From: Rhizobium leucaenae USDA 9039
GTDB lineage: Bacteria > Pseudomonadota > Alphaproteobacteria > Rhizobiales > Rhizobiaceae
NCBI RefSeq assembly: GCF_000426285.1
Contig: NZ_AUFB01000004.1
Coordinates: 1-64,000, forward strand
Length of the DNA: 64,000 bases
Reading direction: 5' to 3'
Shown: positions 36,278 through 49,464 of the stretch, piece by piece
How positions within the stretch are numbered: position 1 is the stretch's first letter
Layout of the letters: every line of letters starts with the position of its first letter
Notes under the pieces: generated by a model
Told to the model about the DNA's origin: nothing
Seen by the model: only the letters and a program-made list of their open reading frames with translations
The model's database searches: none
Made by a program: the position numbers and the translations under genes

Positions 36278-37399
36278 TCAGATGCGGGTGGCTTTCAGAC
36301 GCTCTTCATCGAGAACAACGCCGAGGCCGGGAGAAAGCCCTAAATCCAGCCAACCCTCATCGTGCTTGAGCGGCATCGCCATCGGATAGTCACGACGGGC
36401 CTCGCTCCACTCCGGATTGTCATAGGGATATTCGAGCCAAGGCGCATCGCCGACACCCGCTGTCAAATGCGCGTTCGCCAGCACACCGATACCATTCGTC
36501 CATGAGTGCGGCGTAAATTGGACACCCGCCTCGCGCGCCTGATAGACCAGCCGCCGGCAGCCGGTAATGCCGCCGACCAGCGCCACATCCGGCTGGATAA
36601 CATCGAAGGCGCGCTCCTCGATGATGTCTCGAAACTCATAGAGCTCGCGGGTCATCTCGCCGCCGGCAATGCGCACCGAAGTCGCCTGCTTCAGCTCTTT
36701 CATGCCCTTGCGGTCCGAACGGTGCAGCGGCTCCTCCATCCAGTATATGCCGAGGCGCTCCAGCTCTTTGGCAACCGCCAGCGCGTCCTTGAAGGTCCAT
36801 GGCAATGTCGTATCCCAGGGCATGCGCCAACCCTGGTTGCAGTCGACCATCAGCTCAAGCTTGGTGCCGACCCGGGCGCGGATCGCCTCCAGGGCCTTTA
36901 CATCGTCCCGCCAACTGCCGCGCCCACCCGCGGACGAAGAGAAACGCACCTTCATCGCCGGAAAGCCTTCTTCGAGATAGCGTTCCGCCTGCTCGGCCAT
37001 CGAAGCCGGCTCGCGCAGCACGCCGGAGGACGCATAGAGCCGCACGCGGCTGGCGCGGCCGCCGAGCATCCGCCAGACGGGCTCGCCGGTAATCTTGCCG
37101 GAAAGATCCCACAGCGCCAGGTCCATCGGCCAGCAGCGGCCATAATGGAAATTGATATGCGACAGGACCTCGTAGTGACGCTCCAGATGCCGCGGATCCT
37201 CGCCGATGAAAAGGTCCTCGTGCCCCTCGAAGCCTTTCATGAGGTCACCGGAACCGATGCCTTCACGGCCATCGTCATCGCGAACCCGGACGATCGTCGC
37301 ATCGAAATGCCGGCGCTGCCGTCCATCCCAGCTCGCCTTGAACGGCGGATCGAGCGGCAGGCGGTGATGGGTGATCTCAATGGAAACGATCTTGCTCAT
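36278..37399 (-). CDS. Mandelate racemase/muconate lactonizing enzyme family protein
   Basis: A 373-residue enolase-superfamily enzyme, probably a sugar-acid dehydratase or related. It has the capping domain (1-120), then the barrel with AMKVRF, the metal ligands in VDCNQGW, MEEPL and GGEMT, and the histidine of TPHSWTNG near residue 310, which suggests the mandelate racemase subgroup. The ATG at 37399 follows GGGAGG. It is the last gene of a three-gene operon with ALDH (21 bases upstream) and an Fe-type ADH. The substrate cannot be fixed from sequence. Confidence 0.88.
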   Translation of the reverse strand: MSKIVSIEITHHRLPLDPPFKASWDGRQRRHFDATIVRVRDDDGREGIGSGDLMKGFEGHEDLFIGEDPRHLERHYEVLSHINFHYGRCWPMDLALWDLSGKITGEPVWRMLGGRASRVRLYASSGVLREPASMAEQAERYLEEGFPAMKVRFSSSAGGRGSWRDDVKALEAIRARVGTKLELMVDCNQGWRMPWDTTLPWTFKDALAVAKELERLGIYWMEEPLHRSDRKGMKELKQATSVRIAGGEMTRELYEFRDIIEERAFDVIQPDVALVGGITGCRRLVYQAREAGVQFTPHSWTNGIGVLANAHLTAGVGDAPWLEYPYDNPEWSEARRDYPMAMPLKHDEGWLDLGLSPGLGVVLDEERLKATRI

Positions 37400-37420
37400 G
37401 GTCGTGCCTCCCCGCAAACC

Positions 37421-38920
37421 TCAGCCGAACTGCTGCCAAATGGTCTTGTAGTCGCAATATTTGTCGATCGCATGCACCGAACGGTCGCGGCCGAAACCGG
37501 ATTGCCTGAAGCCGCCAAAAGGGGTCGCGAAATTCGACATATCGTAGGTATTGATCCACACGGTGCCCGCATGGATCGCCTCGGAAAGGCGGTGGGCGCG
37601 GTCCATGTCTTTGGTGAAGACTGCGCCGGCAAGGCCATAGATCGTATCATTGGCAATCGTGAGCGCCTCCTCCTCGGTATCGAAGGGAATGGCGGCAAGC
37701 ACCGGCCCAAAAATCTCCTGCCGCGCCAGGCTCATATCGTTGGTCATATCGACGAAGACGCCGGGCGAGACATAATAGCCGCCGGTCTCGCTCAGCACCC
37801 GCTCGGCGCCGAAGGCGCGTCGGGCCCCTTCCTTCTCGCCGGCGGCGATCATGGAAAGCACCTTGTTCATATGTTCCTCCTCGATCAGCGCGCCGATCTG
37901 GGCCGAGGGGTCGAGCGGATGCCTGAGCGCTATATCGGACCGCGTTACCGCCTCGATCTTCTGGATCAGCTTCTCCTGCACCGAGCGCTGCACGATCAAT
38001 CGCGTCGAGGCGTGGCAGGTCTCGCCGGAATTGTAGAAGCAGCCCCAGGCAGCCGCACTCGCCGCCGCGTCGAGATCGGCGTCTTCGAAGACGACCAGCG
38101 GCGACTTGCCGCCGAGTTCGAGCGCCACGCGCTTGACGTTGGACTGCGCCGCATAACCCATGATCAGCTTGCCGACCTCTGTCGAGCCGGTGAAGGCGAT
38201 CATGTCGACATCCATGTGCAGCGCCAGCGGCTTGCCGGTCTCTTCGCCATAGCCGGTAACGACATTGAAGACGCCGGCGGGCAGGCCTGCTTCGAAGGCA
38301 AGTTCGGCGAGGCGGATGGCCGAGAGCGAGGATTGTTCCGCCGGCTTCAGCACCACCGAGTTACCCGCGGCAATCGCCGGCCCGAGCTTCCAGGCATCGA
38401 TGATCATGGGATAGTTCCAGGGCGTGATCGCTCCGACCACGCCAAGCGGGACCTTGCGCACCAGCGCCCGCGCGTTCGGGCCAGTCGGCGCAATCTCGTC
38501 GTACATCTTGTCGATCATCTCGCCATAGAACTGGATGCCGTCGGCGCAGAGGCGCACATCGACACCAAGCGACGCCATGACCGGCTTACCGACATCGATC
38601 GTCTCCAGCATGGCGAGTTCTTCGCCATGGGCGCGGATCAGCTCGGCCCATTTCAGCATGATCCCCTTCTTTTCCAGTGGCTCCTTCTTACGCCAGACGC
38701 CGCTTTCGAAGGCGGCGCGGGCGGCAACCACGGCAGCATCGATATCGGCAGCATTACCGCGAGCGAGCTCTGCGCCCGGCTTGCCGTCCATCGGCCGGAT
38801 GCGGGTGAAGGTCGCGCCCGATGCAGCAGCGCGATGGGCGCCGTCGATGAAGTGACGCCCTTCGGGCTTGAGGCCGGAAAGAACGCTTTCCCAATAGTCG
38901 CGCGTGTAAATCTTGCTCAT
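37421..38920 (-). CDS. Aldehyde dehydrogenase family protein
   Basis: A 499-residue NAD(P)-dependent aldehyde dehydrogenase. Visible are the nucleotide-binding ITPWNYPMIIDAWKLGPAIAAGN, the second motif GSTEVGKLIMGYA, the catalytic Glu in LELGGKSPLVV, the catalytic Cys in NSGETCHASTR, and the C-terminal PFGGFRQSGFGRD. The ATG at 38920 follows AAAGGA. One base separates it from the end of the upstream alcohol dehydrogenase gene, so they act together: the alcohol is oxidised to an aldehyde and then to an acid. Confidence 0.93.
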   Translation of the reverse strand: MSKIYTRDYWESVLSGLKPEGRHFIDGAHRAAASGATFTRIRPMDGKPGAELARGNAADIDAAVVAARAAFESGVWRKKEPLEKKGIMLKWAELIRAHGEELAMLETIDVGKPVMASLGVDVRLCADGIQFYGEMIDKMYDEIAPTGPNARALVRKVPLGVVGAITPWNYPMIIDAWKLGPAIAAGNSVVLKPAEQSSLSAIRLAELAFEAGLPAGVFNVVTGYGEETGKPLALHMDVDMIAFTGSTEVGKLIMGYAAQSNVKRVALELGGKSPLVVFEDADLDAAASAAAWGCFYNSGETCHASTRLIVQRSVQEKLIQKIEAVTRSDIALRHPLDPSAQIGALIEEEHMNKVLSMIAAGEKEGARRAFGAERVLSETGGYYVSPGVFVDMTNDMSLARQEIFGPVLAAIPFDTEEEALTIANDTIYGLAGAVFTKDMDRAHRLSEAIHAGTVWINTYDMSNFATPFGGFRQSGFGRDRSVHAIDKYCDYKTIWQQFG

Positions 38921-38921
38921 C

Positions 38922-40067
38922 TCAGATTCCTTTCGGCAGCGCCATGACGGAGGCAGCAAAGCGGTCGATATCGGCATCCGTCACATCGCGGATCGTCGAA
39001 CGCCGCATGGGCTGGTTTTCGGTCGCACGCATTTCCCGCGCGAGATCGGAGGCATCGAACGGCTTGAAGGGAGCAGGCAGCGAGCGCGTAATTCCACAGC
39101 GGTTCATCCAGCCCGAAACGAAGGCAGGAAGCTGCGCGGCATTATCGAGACCGCACGCCTTGGCCGCGGCATTGAGATCTGCCGTATCCGCCTCGGTGAG
39201 CCATGCAAGCGTCGCTTCAAAGCCGAGCGCCGTCGCAAGCCCGTGGTGAACCGGCGCAAGACCCGCCAGTGCATGGCTGACATTGTGGGCGATCGCCGTG
39301 CCGCAATTATCGATGGCGATACCTGCAAAGCAGGAGCCGAGCAGCACATCGCCGCGTGCTGCGATATCATCGGGCCGCTTGACCGCCGTTTCCAGAGCGC
39401 CGGTGATCAGCCGCAGCGCCTGATGGGCGTAGAATTGCGCGCCGCGATGCGTGTTGCGGTTCGTCGCCGCCTCGAAGGCATGAATGAAGGCATCGAGGCC
39501 GCACCAGGCGGTGAGATTGGCGGGCAGCGTCTTCGTCAGCGCCGGATCGAGAAAGACGAGGTCGGCCTTCGTCTCCGGTCCCCAGATCCAGAGCTTCTTG
39601 CCTTCAGGCCCGGCAAAGATATTCGTCGCCGAGGTTTCCGAACCCGTGCCCGCCGTGGTGGGCACCATGATTTTCTTCAGCGGATTCCTGGCCAACGGGT
39701 TGGCCGCCAGCGCGTAATGCATGGGGTCCTGACCGGAAGCGATGCAGCAGGCGACGATCTTGCCGATATCGAGCGCCGAACCGCCGCCGACGCCGATCAC
39801 CATATCCGCACCCTGCCCAACCTCGATTGCGGAATGCAGATGCGAAAGCTTCGGCTCACCGGAAAAGGCGGAAAAAACCTGCGTCTTCACGCCCGCTTCG
39901 GCAAGCTCGGCGCTGATCCTGCCAGCGAGACCCGACTGCGCCAGGAAAGCATCGATGACAAGTAGAACGGTGCCAACGCCATCGAAGGATTTGACCGCAG
40001 CCGGAAGGCCGGAGAGCACACCCTCGCCGAAACGAATGTCTGGAATGGCGGATATGGAGAAGGACAC
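38922..40067 (-). CDS. Iron-containing alcohol dehydrogenase
   Basis: A 381-residue group III (metal-dependent) alcohol dehydrogenase. It has the NAD-binding GVGGGSALDIGK near residue 95, TTAGTGSETSATNI near 139, and the metal-binding region with D and H residues in CGLDAFIHAFEA, AIAHNVSHAL and VHHGLATAL. The start is GTG at 40067, with AGAGGA upstream. It is the first gene of the three-gene operon and divergent from a LysR regulator. The physiological alcohol is unknown. Confidence 0.9.
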   Translation of the reverse strand: MSFSISAIPDIRFGEGVLSGLPAAVKSFDGVGTVLLVIDAFLAQSGLAGRISAELAEAGVKTQVFSAFSGEPKLSHLHSAIEVGQGADMVIGVGGGSALDIGKIVACCIASGQDPMHYALAANPLARNPLKKIMVPTTAGTGSETSATNIFAGPEGKKLWIWGPETKADLVFLDPALTKTLPANLTAWCGLDAFIHAFEAATNRNTHRGAQFYAHQALRLITGALETAVKRPDDIAARGDVLLGSCFAGIAIDNCGTAIAHNVSHALAGLAPVHHGLATALGFEATLAWLTEADTADLNAAAKACGLDNAAQLPAFVSGWMNRCGITRSLPAPFKPFDASDLAREMRATENQPMRRSTIRDVTDADIDRFAASVMALPKGI

Positions 40068-40097
40068 GAAAGAATCCTCTTGGAAAAGCGGCTGATA

Positions 40098-40118
40098 TGA
40101 TGCCGCAATTCTGCATCA
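40098..40118. promoter_or_regulatory. Candidate LysR-box between divergent genes
   Basis: Inverted repeat tgatgc-N9-gcatca in the 117-base gap between the alcohol dehydrogenase operon and the LysR gene. The size and position fit a LysR-family activator binding site. Confidence 0.5.
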
Positions 40119-40184
40119 CAATTTCAGCTCTTCAAATCCGGGCAATTATCGGGAATATTGATGATCTGAAGTCATGGAGAGGCC

Positions 40185-41090
40185 ATGCTCGACAAGATTC
40201 CATTGGAGGCCTTCCGCGTGTTCGACGCCGCTGCGCGCGCCATGAATTTTTCCCGCGCCGGCCGCGAGTTGAACATCACCCAGGCAGCCGTCAGCCGCCG
40301 CATCAAGGGGCTGGAGGATCACCTCGGCGCAACGCTCTTTACCCGGCGCGGCCGAAATCTCGCGCTGACACCGGATGGCGAGCGGCTATTCCAGCGCGTG
40401 CGCGCCACGCTGGAATATCTTGAGGAAAGCCTGGAGCCCTTTCGCGCCGGCACGGGCGAAATCATCTCGATCGCGGCGAGCGGTTCCATCTCGCATCTCT
40501 GGCTCGGACAACGGCTGAGAGATTTCGGTAAGGAGAGCCCCGGCATCTCCGTGCGCCTGCTGACGACAGACGTCCATTCCGAACTTGCGTCGGAGAACAA
40601 CGATCTCATCATCATCTACTCGACAGGCGAACACCCACGCTGGAGCCTGACGCCGCTGATGAAAGAGGTGCTGGTGCCCATCGCATCGCCGGACTATCTG
40701 GCGATCCGCGGCTTGGACCCTCAGGCACTGACATCAGTCGAGATAGTCGGGCTCGATCTCATCGATTACGAGCGTCCCAACGCCCACTGGATCAGCTTCC
40801 GCCAATGGTTCGACCGCATCGGCAATCCTTTGAAAGGCAAACTGCCAAGACCGCGTCTATCCTTCTCGACCTATATCATGGCCGTGGAAGCAGCACTCAG
40901 AGGCGAAGGTATAGCACTCGGCAGCCTCGGCCTTATCGAAGAATATCTCCAGTCCGGCACCCTCGTCACCGTCGGCAACGATCGCGTCGAGAGCGGCTTC
41001 GGATATTTTCTTGGTGCGCCGCGCTTTCGCTCGCTCTCTCCGGAAGCGGCCCAGTTGCACCGGTTCCTGCTGCAGGGTCAACAGGTTTGA
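40185..41090 (+). CDS. LysR-family (GcvA-like) regulator
   Basis: A 301-residue LysR-type regulator of the GcvA group. The helix-turn-helix is AARAMNFSRAGRELNITQAAVSRRIKGLEDHLG (residues 16-48), followed by LFTRRGRNLALTPDG and the effector domain from about residue 95. Divergent placement suggests it controls the alcohol/aldehyde dehydrogenase and mandelate-racemase-family genes. The effector is unknown. The ATG is preceded by GGAGAGG. Confidence 0.9.
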   Translation: MLDKIPLEAFRVFDAAARAMNFSRAGRELNITQAAVSRRIKGLEDHLGATLFTRRGRNLALTPDGERLFQRVRATLEYLEESLEPFRAGTGEIISIAASGSISHLWLGQRLRDFGKESPGISVRLLTTDVHSELASENNDLIIIYSTGEHPRWSLTPLMKEVLVPIASPDYLAIRGLDPQALTSVEIVGLDLIDYERPNAHWISFRQWFDRIGNPLKGKLPRPRLSFSTYIMAVEAALRGEGIALGSLGLIEEYLQSGTLVTVGNDRVESGFGYFLGAPRFRSLSPEAAQLHRFLLQGQQV

Positions 41091-41154
41091 TACGACTTCG
41101 AAAAGAATGCCCGTTGCCCCAGGGCAATCACATGTGAAATCGTTGCTGCACACC

Positions 41155-41290
41155 TCCTTCTCCCCTCGGGGAGAAGGTGCCGCAGGCGGGATGAGGGCGT
41201 GCCTGCCAAGAGCAGGAAAATTCATGAATTCAAATCGGAAAGCCCCTCATCTGACCCTTCGGGCCACCTTCTCTCCGAGGGAGAAGGTGC
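41155..41290. repeat. RIME-like palindromic element
   Basis: Two inverted units: ccttctcccctcggggagaagg near the left and ccaccttctctccgagggagaaggtg near the right, with gcgggatgagggc and gcccctcatctg between them. Confidence 0.8.
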
Positions 41291-41380
41291 TCACGTTACC
41301 AACCTACCTTATATGCAACTGCCCTAGCTCGGTCGTGACTCACCGAACAACGGCGTCAGCAAAGGCCCGACATCGCAAAC

Positions 41381-41406
41381 AAAAAAGCGGCCCGTGGGAC
41401 CGCTTT
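41381..41406 (-). terminator. Rho-independent terminator of the atp operon
   Basis: On the minus strand a 7-bp stem aaagcgg / ccgcttt with a 9-base loop, followed by a run of T (a run on the plus strand), lies 29 bases after the atpC stop. Confidence 0.85.
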
Positions 41407-41434
41407 CAGCTCAATCATCACTGTCCGGAGCGCA

Positions 41435-41842
41435 TCAATCCTGCGGGATCGAGCCACGCAGATGCGAGAGTTCCATGATGAAATGCTCCAGGCGTGACTT
41501 ATGCTCATGATGCTCGGCATCTTCGAGTTCAGCCTTGGCAGCATTGATGCGGCGGTCAAGCTCGTCGCGGCTCATGTCTTCCACCGGAATTGCGGATTCG
41601 GCAAGCAGCGTGCAACCGGTCGGCAGGATATCGGCGAAGCCGCCGAATACGACATAATCCTGTTTCTTGCCCGATGCCGAATGCACCTTGACGACGCCCG
41701 GCTTGATCGTTGTCATCGTCGGCGCATGATGGGCCATGACGGTCATTTCGCCTTCGCTGGCGGGAATGACGACATCGACAACCTGCTCCGACAGAAGCAG
41801 ACGCTCCGGAGACACCAGTTCGAAATTGAAATTGTCAGGCAT
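41435..41842 (-). CDS. atpC: ATP synthase F1 epsilon subunit
   Basis: A 135-residue subunit of the rotor stalk that couples F1 to F0 and restrains ATP hydrolysis. The N-terminal beta-sandwich reads FNFELVSPERLLLSEQVVDVVIPASEGEMTVMAHHAPTM, followed by the shorter helical C-terminal domain. It is the last gene of atpHAGDC, 75 bases after atpD, and is followed by a terminator. Confidence 0.95.
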   Translation of the reverse strand: MPDNFNFELVSPERLLLSEQVVDVVIPASEGEMTVMAHHAPTMTTIKPGVVKVHSASGKKQDYVVFGGFADILPTGCTLLAESAIPVEDMSRDELDRRINAAKAELEDAEHHEHKSRLEHFIMELSHLRGSIPQD

Positions 41843-41917
41843 GACCGGTCACTTCTCGATTGTCTTTATTTCAAGGCAACGGCGCACGAAGCTTCGCGCG
41901 CCGTTCGATCGGCTTTA

Positions 41918-44256
<2,339 letters not shown>

Positions 44257-44285
44257 CCGGTATCCGTCCTAGAAGTGAGGCCCGA

Positions 44286-45814
<1,529 letters not shown>

Positions 45815-45815
<1 letters not shown>

Positions 45816-46381
45816 CAGCCGACCTCTTTCAATGCAAGCTTAAGGGTGGAGAGTTTGGTGCGAAGGGACGTATCGATCTGGCGGGAGCCGACCTTGACGA
45901 TCAGGCCACCAAGGATCGACGGATCGACGGTGACGGCGATCGCCACGTCCTTGCCGGTGACGCCCTTCAGCGCCGCCTTCAATTCATCTTCCTGCGCCGG
46001 GGTCAGCGCATGCGCCGAGGTGATCTCGGCGGAAACTTCGCCGCGATGCTGCGCGGCAATGATGCGAAAAGCCTTGATCATGCCCGGCAGCGCAAAAAGG
46101 CGCCGGTTGCCTGCCACGACCTTGAGGAAATTGGTGACGTAATTGCCGAAGCCCGCCTTGGTCGCCAGCGCCTCGACGGCGCCGACCTGCTCTTCGGCCG
46201 AAAAGACCGGGCTCAAGATGAAACGCTTCAGATCATCGCTGTCATCCAGCATGGCTTGGAACCGATCGAGATCGGCGGTCACTGCCGGGATGACACCCTC
46301 GTCGAGGGCCAGCTCGAACAATGACGAGGCATATCGCTCTGCGACACCAGAAATATGCTGGGATGTGTCTGCCACGGGCAC
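45815..46381 (-). CDS. atpH: ATP synthase F1 delta subunit
   Basis: A 188-residue peripheral stalk subunit (OSCP equivalent). [19 protein letters not shown] begins the helical N-terminal domain and the conserved [19 protein letters not shown] and [23 protein letters not shown] end it. I prefer the GTG at 46381 (MPVADTSQ), which has AGGGA nearby and matches the usual rhizobial N-terminus; an ATG at 46399 is in frame. First gene of the operon; the 260 bases upstream should contain the promoter. Confidence 0.95.
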
Positions 46382-46642
46382 AAAATTCCCTGATTTCAAC
46401 CCAAGAATCCTGCTTCCGGGAGACGGAAGTCACATGTTCTTGAATTCGTTTTGATTTCCCCCAGAAATCAGCAGGGGCTTCCCCCTACCTCATCCGAAAT
46501 TCGGGGTTCGTCTAACATAGGATATTGAGACTCGCAACACGCGTAATCGCCGAATACGCTATTCGGGTGAATTTATGATGGCAAAAATTCAAAACCATGG
46601 GGATAGCGCGGGCAATCACAGCCGAAGCGAGAGCATTTTCGC

Positions 46643-47026
46643 TCAAATGTAGCCCAATCCATAGAGAATCGGTAGAGCCGCCAAAATCGCCTGCACAACC
46701 AGAAGTAAAAGATTCACGAGAACGCTTCCGCGATCCGACATGATCGAGAGAATGCGGCCGAAGGCAGCAACCGCAAAGGACGCCCCGAGTGCCAGATAAA
46801 CCATCGGCTGGGCCAGCAGGATCGCGACCAGCCCGAAACCGAGATAGAAGCCGCCGGCCGAACGCCCCTCGGCATAAGCTTCAGGCCGCCCTTCGCTCAC
46901 CTGCAGCTTGAGAAAACGATAGGTGTAGCCGGGGGCAAACATCGCGAGGAAGCCGATGAGCGCCGTAAACGCCGCGGAGCAATAGGCAAGCTGCTCGCCG
47001 ATATCTGTCGGAAAATAAAGCTCCAT
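46643..47026 (-). CDS. Small four-helix membrane protein (DUF4345-like)
   Basis: A 127-residue integral membrane protein with about four hydrophobic helices (residues 15-35, 55-80, 82-92 and 100-125). The central RSAGGFYLGFGLVAILLAQP resembles DUF4345 proteins, a family of unknown function. It lies between priA and atpH on the same strand but with wide gaps on both sides. I can say nothing on its role. Confidence 0.7.
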   Translation of the reverse strand: MELYFPTDIGEQLAYCSAAFTALIGFLAMFAPGYTYRFLKLQVSEGRPEAYAEGRSAGGFYLGFGLVAILLAQPMVYLALGASFAVAAFGRILSIMSDRGSVLVNLLLLVVQAILAALPILYGLGYI

Positions 47027-47135
47027 CGGTCGTCCCCAAAATCAACCTAAACCAAATCAATCACATCAACAGGCCGACTTATGGCATGAACACGCGAAAC
47101 AGGGGAAGACGCCGGAAAGGCGCGGTTTCGCCAAA

Positions 47136-49367
47136 CTACAGGAAACTCTGTGGATCGATGTCGAGCTGCACCTGCACGGAGCCGCGCTCCTTTGGCGATT
47201 GTGCCAGCAAAGCGCGAAGGAATCCCTGCATGTCCGAGTTGCGCCGGCCATGCACAAGCAATCGAAAGCGGTGGCGGCCGCGCACCAGCGCAAGCGGCGC
47301 TTCGGCCGGCCCAAGCACCGAAATGCCCGAGACCTGGGGCGCGGCATTGCGCATGCCGCGCGCATGCGTTTCCGCATCCTGCCGGGTATCGGCCGAGACG
47401 ATGATCGAGGCGAGCCGGCCGAAGGGCGGCAATATGGCTCTTTCGCGCTCCGAAATCTCGCGCTCGTAAAAAGCGCTGGCATCACCGGAGACGATCGCCT
47501 GCATCACGGGGTGCTGCGGCTGATAGGTCTGCAACAATCCATGGCTCTTGAGACCGGTTCGGCCGGCGCGGCCGGTCACCTGGGACAGAAGCTGGAATGT
47601 CCGCTCGGCGGCACGCGGATCGCCGTTGGCAAGGCCGAGATCTGCGTCGACGATGCCGACCAGTGTCATCAGCGGGAAATTGTGGCCCTTGGCGACGAGC
47701 TGCGTGCCGATGACGATATCCGCCTCACCCTTGGCGATAGCTTCCAGTTCCAGCCGCAGCCGCTTGACGCCACCCATGATATCCGAGGAGAGCACGATCG
47801 TTCGCGCTTCAGGAAAATGCCGCTCGACCTCTTCGGCGATGCGCTCAACGCCCGGACCGCAGGCGACGAGATGGTCGAGCGTGCCGCATTCCGGGCAGGC
47901 CTCGGGCGTCCGTTCGGCGTAGCCACATTGATGGCATTGGATCTGGCTGCGGAAACGATGTTCCACCAGCCAGCTCGAACATTGCGGACATTGGAAACGG
48001 TGCCCGCAAACGCGGCAGAGCGTCAACGGCGCATAACCGCGCCTGTTGAGGAACAGCAGCGATTGCTGGCCCTTCTCCACCGTCTTGCCGATCGCCCGGA
48101 TCAGCAGCGGCGAGAGGAACCCGCCACGCTCCGGCGCATGCCGGCGCATGTCGATCAGATGCAGGTCCGGAAGAGCCGCATCTCCGAAGCGGGTCGGCAG
48201 ATGGATGGTGCTGTAGCGCCCGCTCTGGCCGTTGACCTGGCTCTCGACCGAAGGGGTTGCCGATACCAGCACCACCGGAAAATCGCCGATCCGGCCGCGC
48301 ACGACCGCCATGTCGCGGGCATTATAATAGACGCGATCCTCCTGCTTGTAGGCAGGATCATGCTCTTCGTCGACGATGATCAAACCGAGATCTTCGAAGG
48401 GCAGGAACAGCGCCGAGCGCGCACCGGCAACGACCCGCACCTCGCCGGTCACCGCCTGCCGCCACACCTTTTCACGCATGCGCGGCGCCAGATCCGAATG
48501 CCACTCGGCCGGCTTGGCGCCGAAACGATCCTGGAAGCGCTCGAGGAAACTGGCCGTCAGCGCAATTTCCGGCAACAGGATCAACACCTGCTTGCCGCGC
48601 TTCAGCGTCTCGGCGATCGCCTCGAAATAGACCTCGGTCTTGCCTGAGCCGGTGACACCGTCGATCAGCGATACGGAAAACGCGCCCCTGCGCACCTCCG
48701 CAAGGATTTCATCCGCCGCTTCACGCTGCGGGCCTTCGAGTCGCGAGGCGATGTAGTCCGGATCGGGCCTCGCGACAACGGGCGGCGGCGGCAGGAACAC
48801 GGTTTCAAAAATGCCTTGCGCAATCAGCCCGTCGACCACACTGGTCGAAACACCAGCCGCGTGCGCCAGGCCAATGCGCGTCCAGGAAAGCCCATCGGCG
48901 GCCGTCTCCATGACCCGCGCGCGCGCCGGTGTCAGCCGTTCCGGCGCACCGCCGACAAAACGAAGGCCCTCGACCATTGGCTCGGGATCGAAGGCTGCGG
49001 GCGCACGCAGCGCCATGCGCGCCACCAGCCCCGGCGGCGACAGCGTGTAGGTGGCCACCCAATCGATGAAATCGCGCATTTCCTTGGTGAGCGGCGGGCA
49101 ATCGAAAACATGGCTGATCGGCCGCAGCTTCTTCGGATCGACGCCGCCTTCGTCGCCACCGGCCCAGACCACGCCGATCACCTGCCTGGGCCCGAGCGGC
49201 ACCTGCACGACCGAGCCGGGCTCGACCGCCATGCCTTCCGGCACCGCATAGGAATAGGGCTTCGGCGCCGGCATCGGCACCAGAACCGGGACCGTGCGGC
49301 TCATGGTCGGGTGTACGGGCGCGGCTTCGAAAAGCGCGCCGAACAGATCGGACGAATCTTTGGTCAT
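47136..49367 (-). CDS. priA: Primosomal protein N' (replication restart helicase PriA)
   Basis: A 743-residue 3'-5' DNA helicase that recognises stalled forks and reloads the replication machinery. It has an N-terminal 3'BD domain (VLVPMPAPKPYSYAVPEG), the helicase motif I DGVTGSGKTEVYFEA, DEEHDPAYKQEDRVYYNARD, and the paired zinc sites (CRVCGHRFQCPQC and CHQCGYAERTPEACPECG). I used the ATG at 49367; the upstream frame to 49541 lacks the family character. The length is normal. Confidence 0.95.
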   Translation of the reverse strand: MTKDSSDLFGALFEAAPVHPTMSRTVPVLVPMPAPKPYSYAVPEGMAVEPGSVVQVPLGPRQVIGVVWAGGDEGGVDPKKLRPISHVFDCPPLTKEMRDFIDWVATYTLSPPGLVARMALRAPAAFDPEPMVEGLRFVGGAPERLTPARARVMETAADGLSWTRIGLAHAAGVSTSVVDGLIAQGIFETVFLPPPPVVARPDPDYIASRLEGPQREAADEILAEVRRGAFSVSLIDGVTGSGKTEVYFEAIAETLKRGKQVLILLPEIALTASFLERFQDRFGAKPAEWHSDLAPRMREKVWRQAVTGEVRVVAGARSALFLPFEDLGLIIVDEEHDPAYKQEDRVYYNARDMAVVRGRIGDFPVVLVSATPSVESQVNGQSGRYSTIHLPTRFGDAALPDLHLIDMRRHAPERGGFLSPLLIRAIGKTVEKGQQSLLFLNRRGYAPLTLCRVCGHRFQCPQCSSWLVEHRFRSQIQCHQCGYAERTPEACPECGTLDHLVACGPGVERIAEEVERHFPEARTIVLSSDIMGGVKRLRLELEAIAKGEADIVIGTQLVAKGHNFPLMTLVGIVDADLGLANGDPRAAERTFQLLSQVTGRAGRTGLKSHGLLQTYQPQHPVMQAIVSGDASAFYEREISERERAILPPFGRLASIIVSADTRQDAETHARGMRNAAPQVSGISVLGPAEAPLALVRGRHRFRLLVHGRRNSDMQGFLRALLAQSPKERGSVQVQLDIDPQSFL

Positions 49368-49464
49368 CGCGCCAGACCATGCCCCGAGCGGCGGTAAAAA
49401 GAAACCCGGGAGTGGCTCGGCACAGTATCGTTCGAAAGCCGCTTCAATGAACTGCAGACAACCG

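Larger units (their letters stand above)
41091..41434. other. Intergenic region with repeat and atp terminator
   Basis: A 344-base gap between the convergent LysR and atpC genes. It contains a RIME-like repeat (41155-41290), the terminator of the atp operon (41381-41406) and no coding frame that I can support. Confidence 0.6.

Noticed and set aside
36506..38947. An 813-codon open frame on the plus strand
   Set aside because: It lies wholly antisense to the enolase-family and aldehyde dehydrogenase genes, which have complete motifs. Its Arg/His/Gly-rich composition is typical of the antisense frame of high-GC genes.
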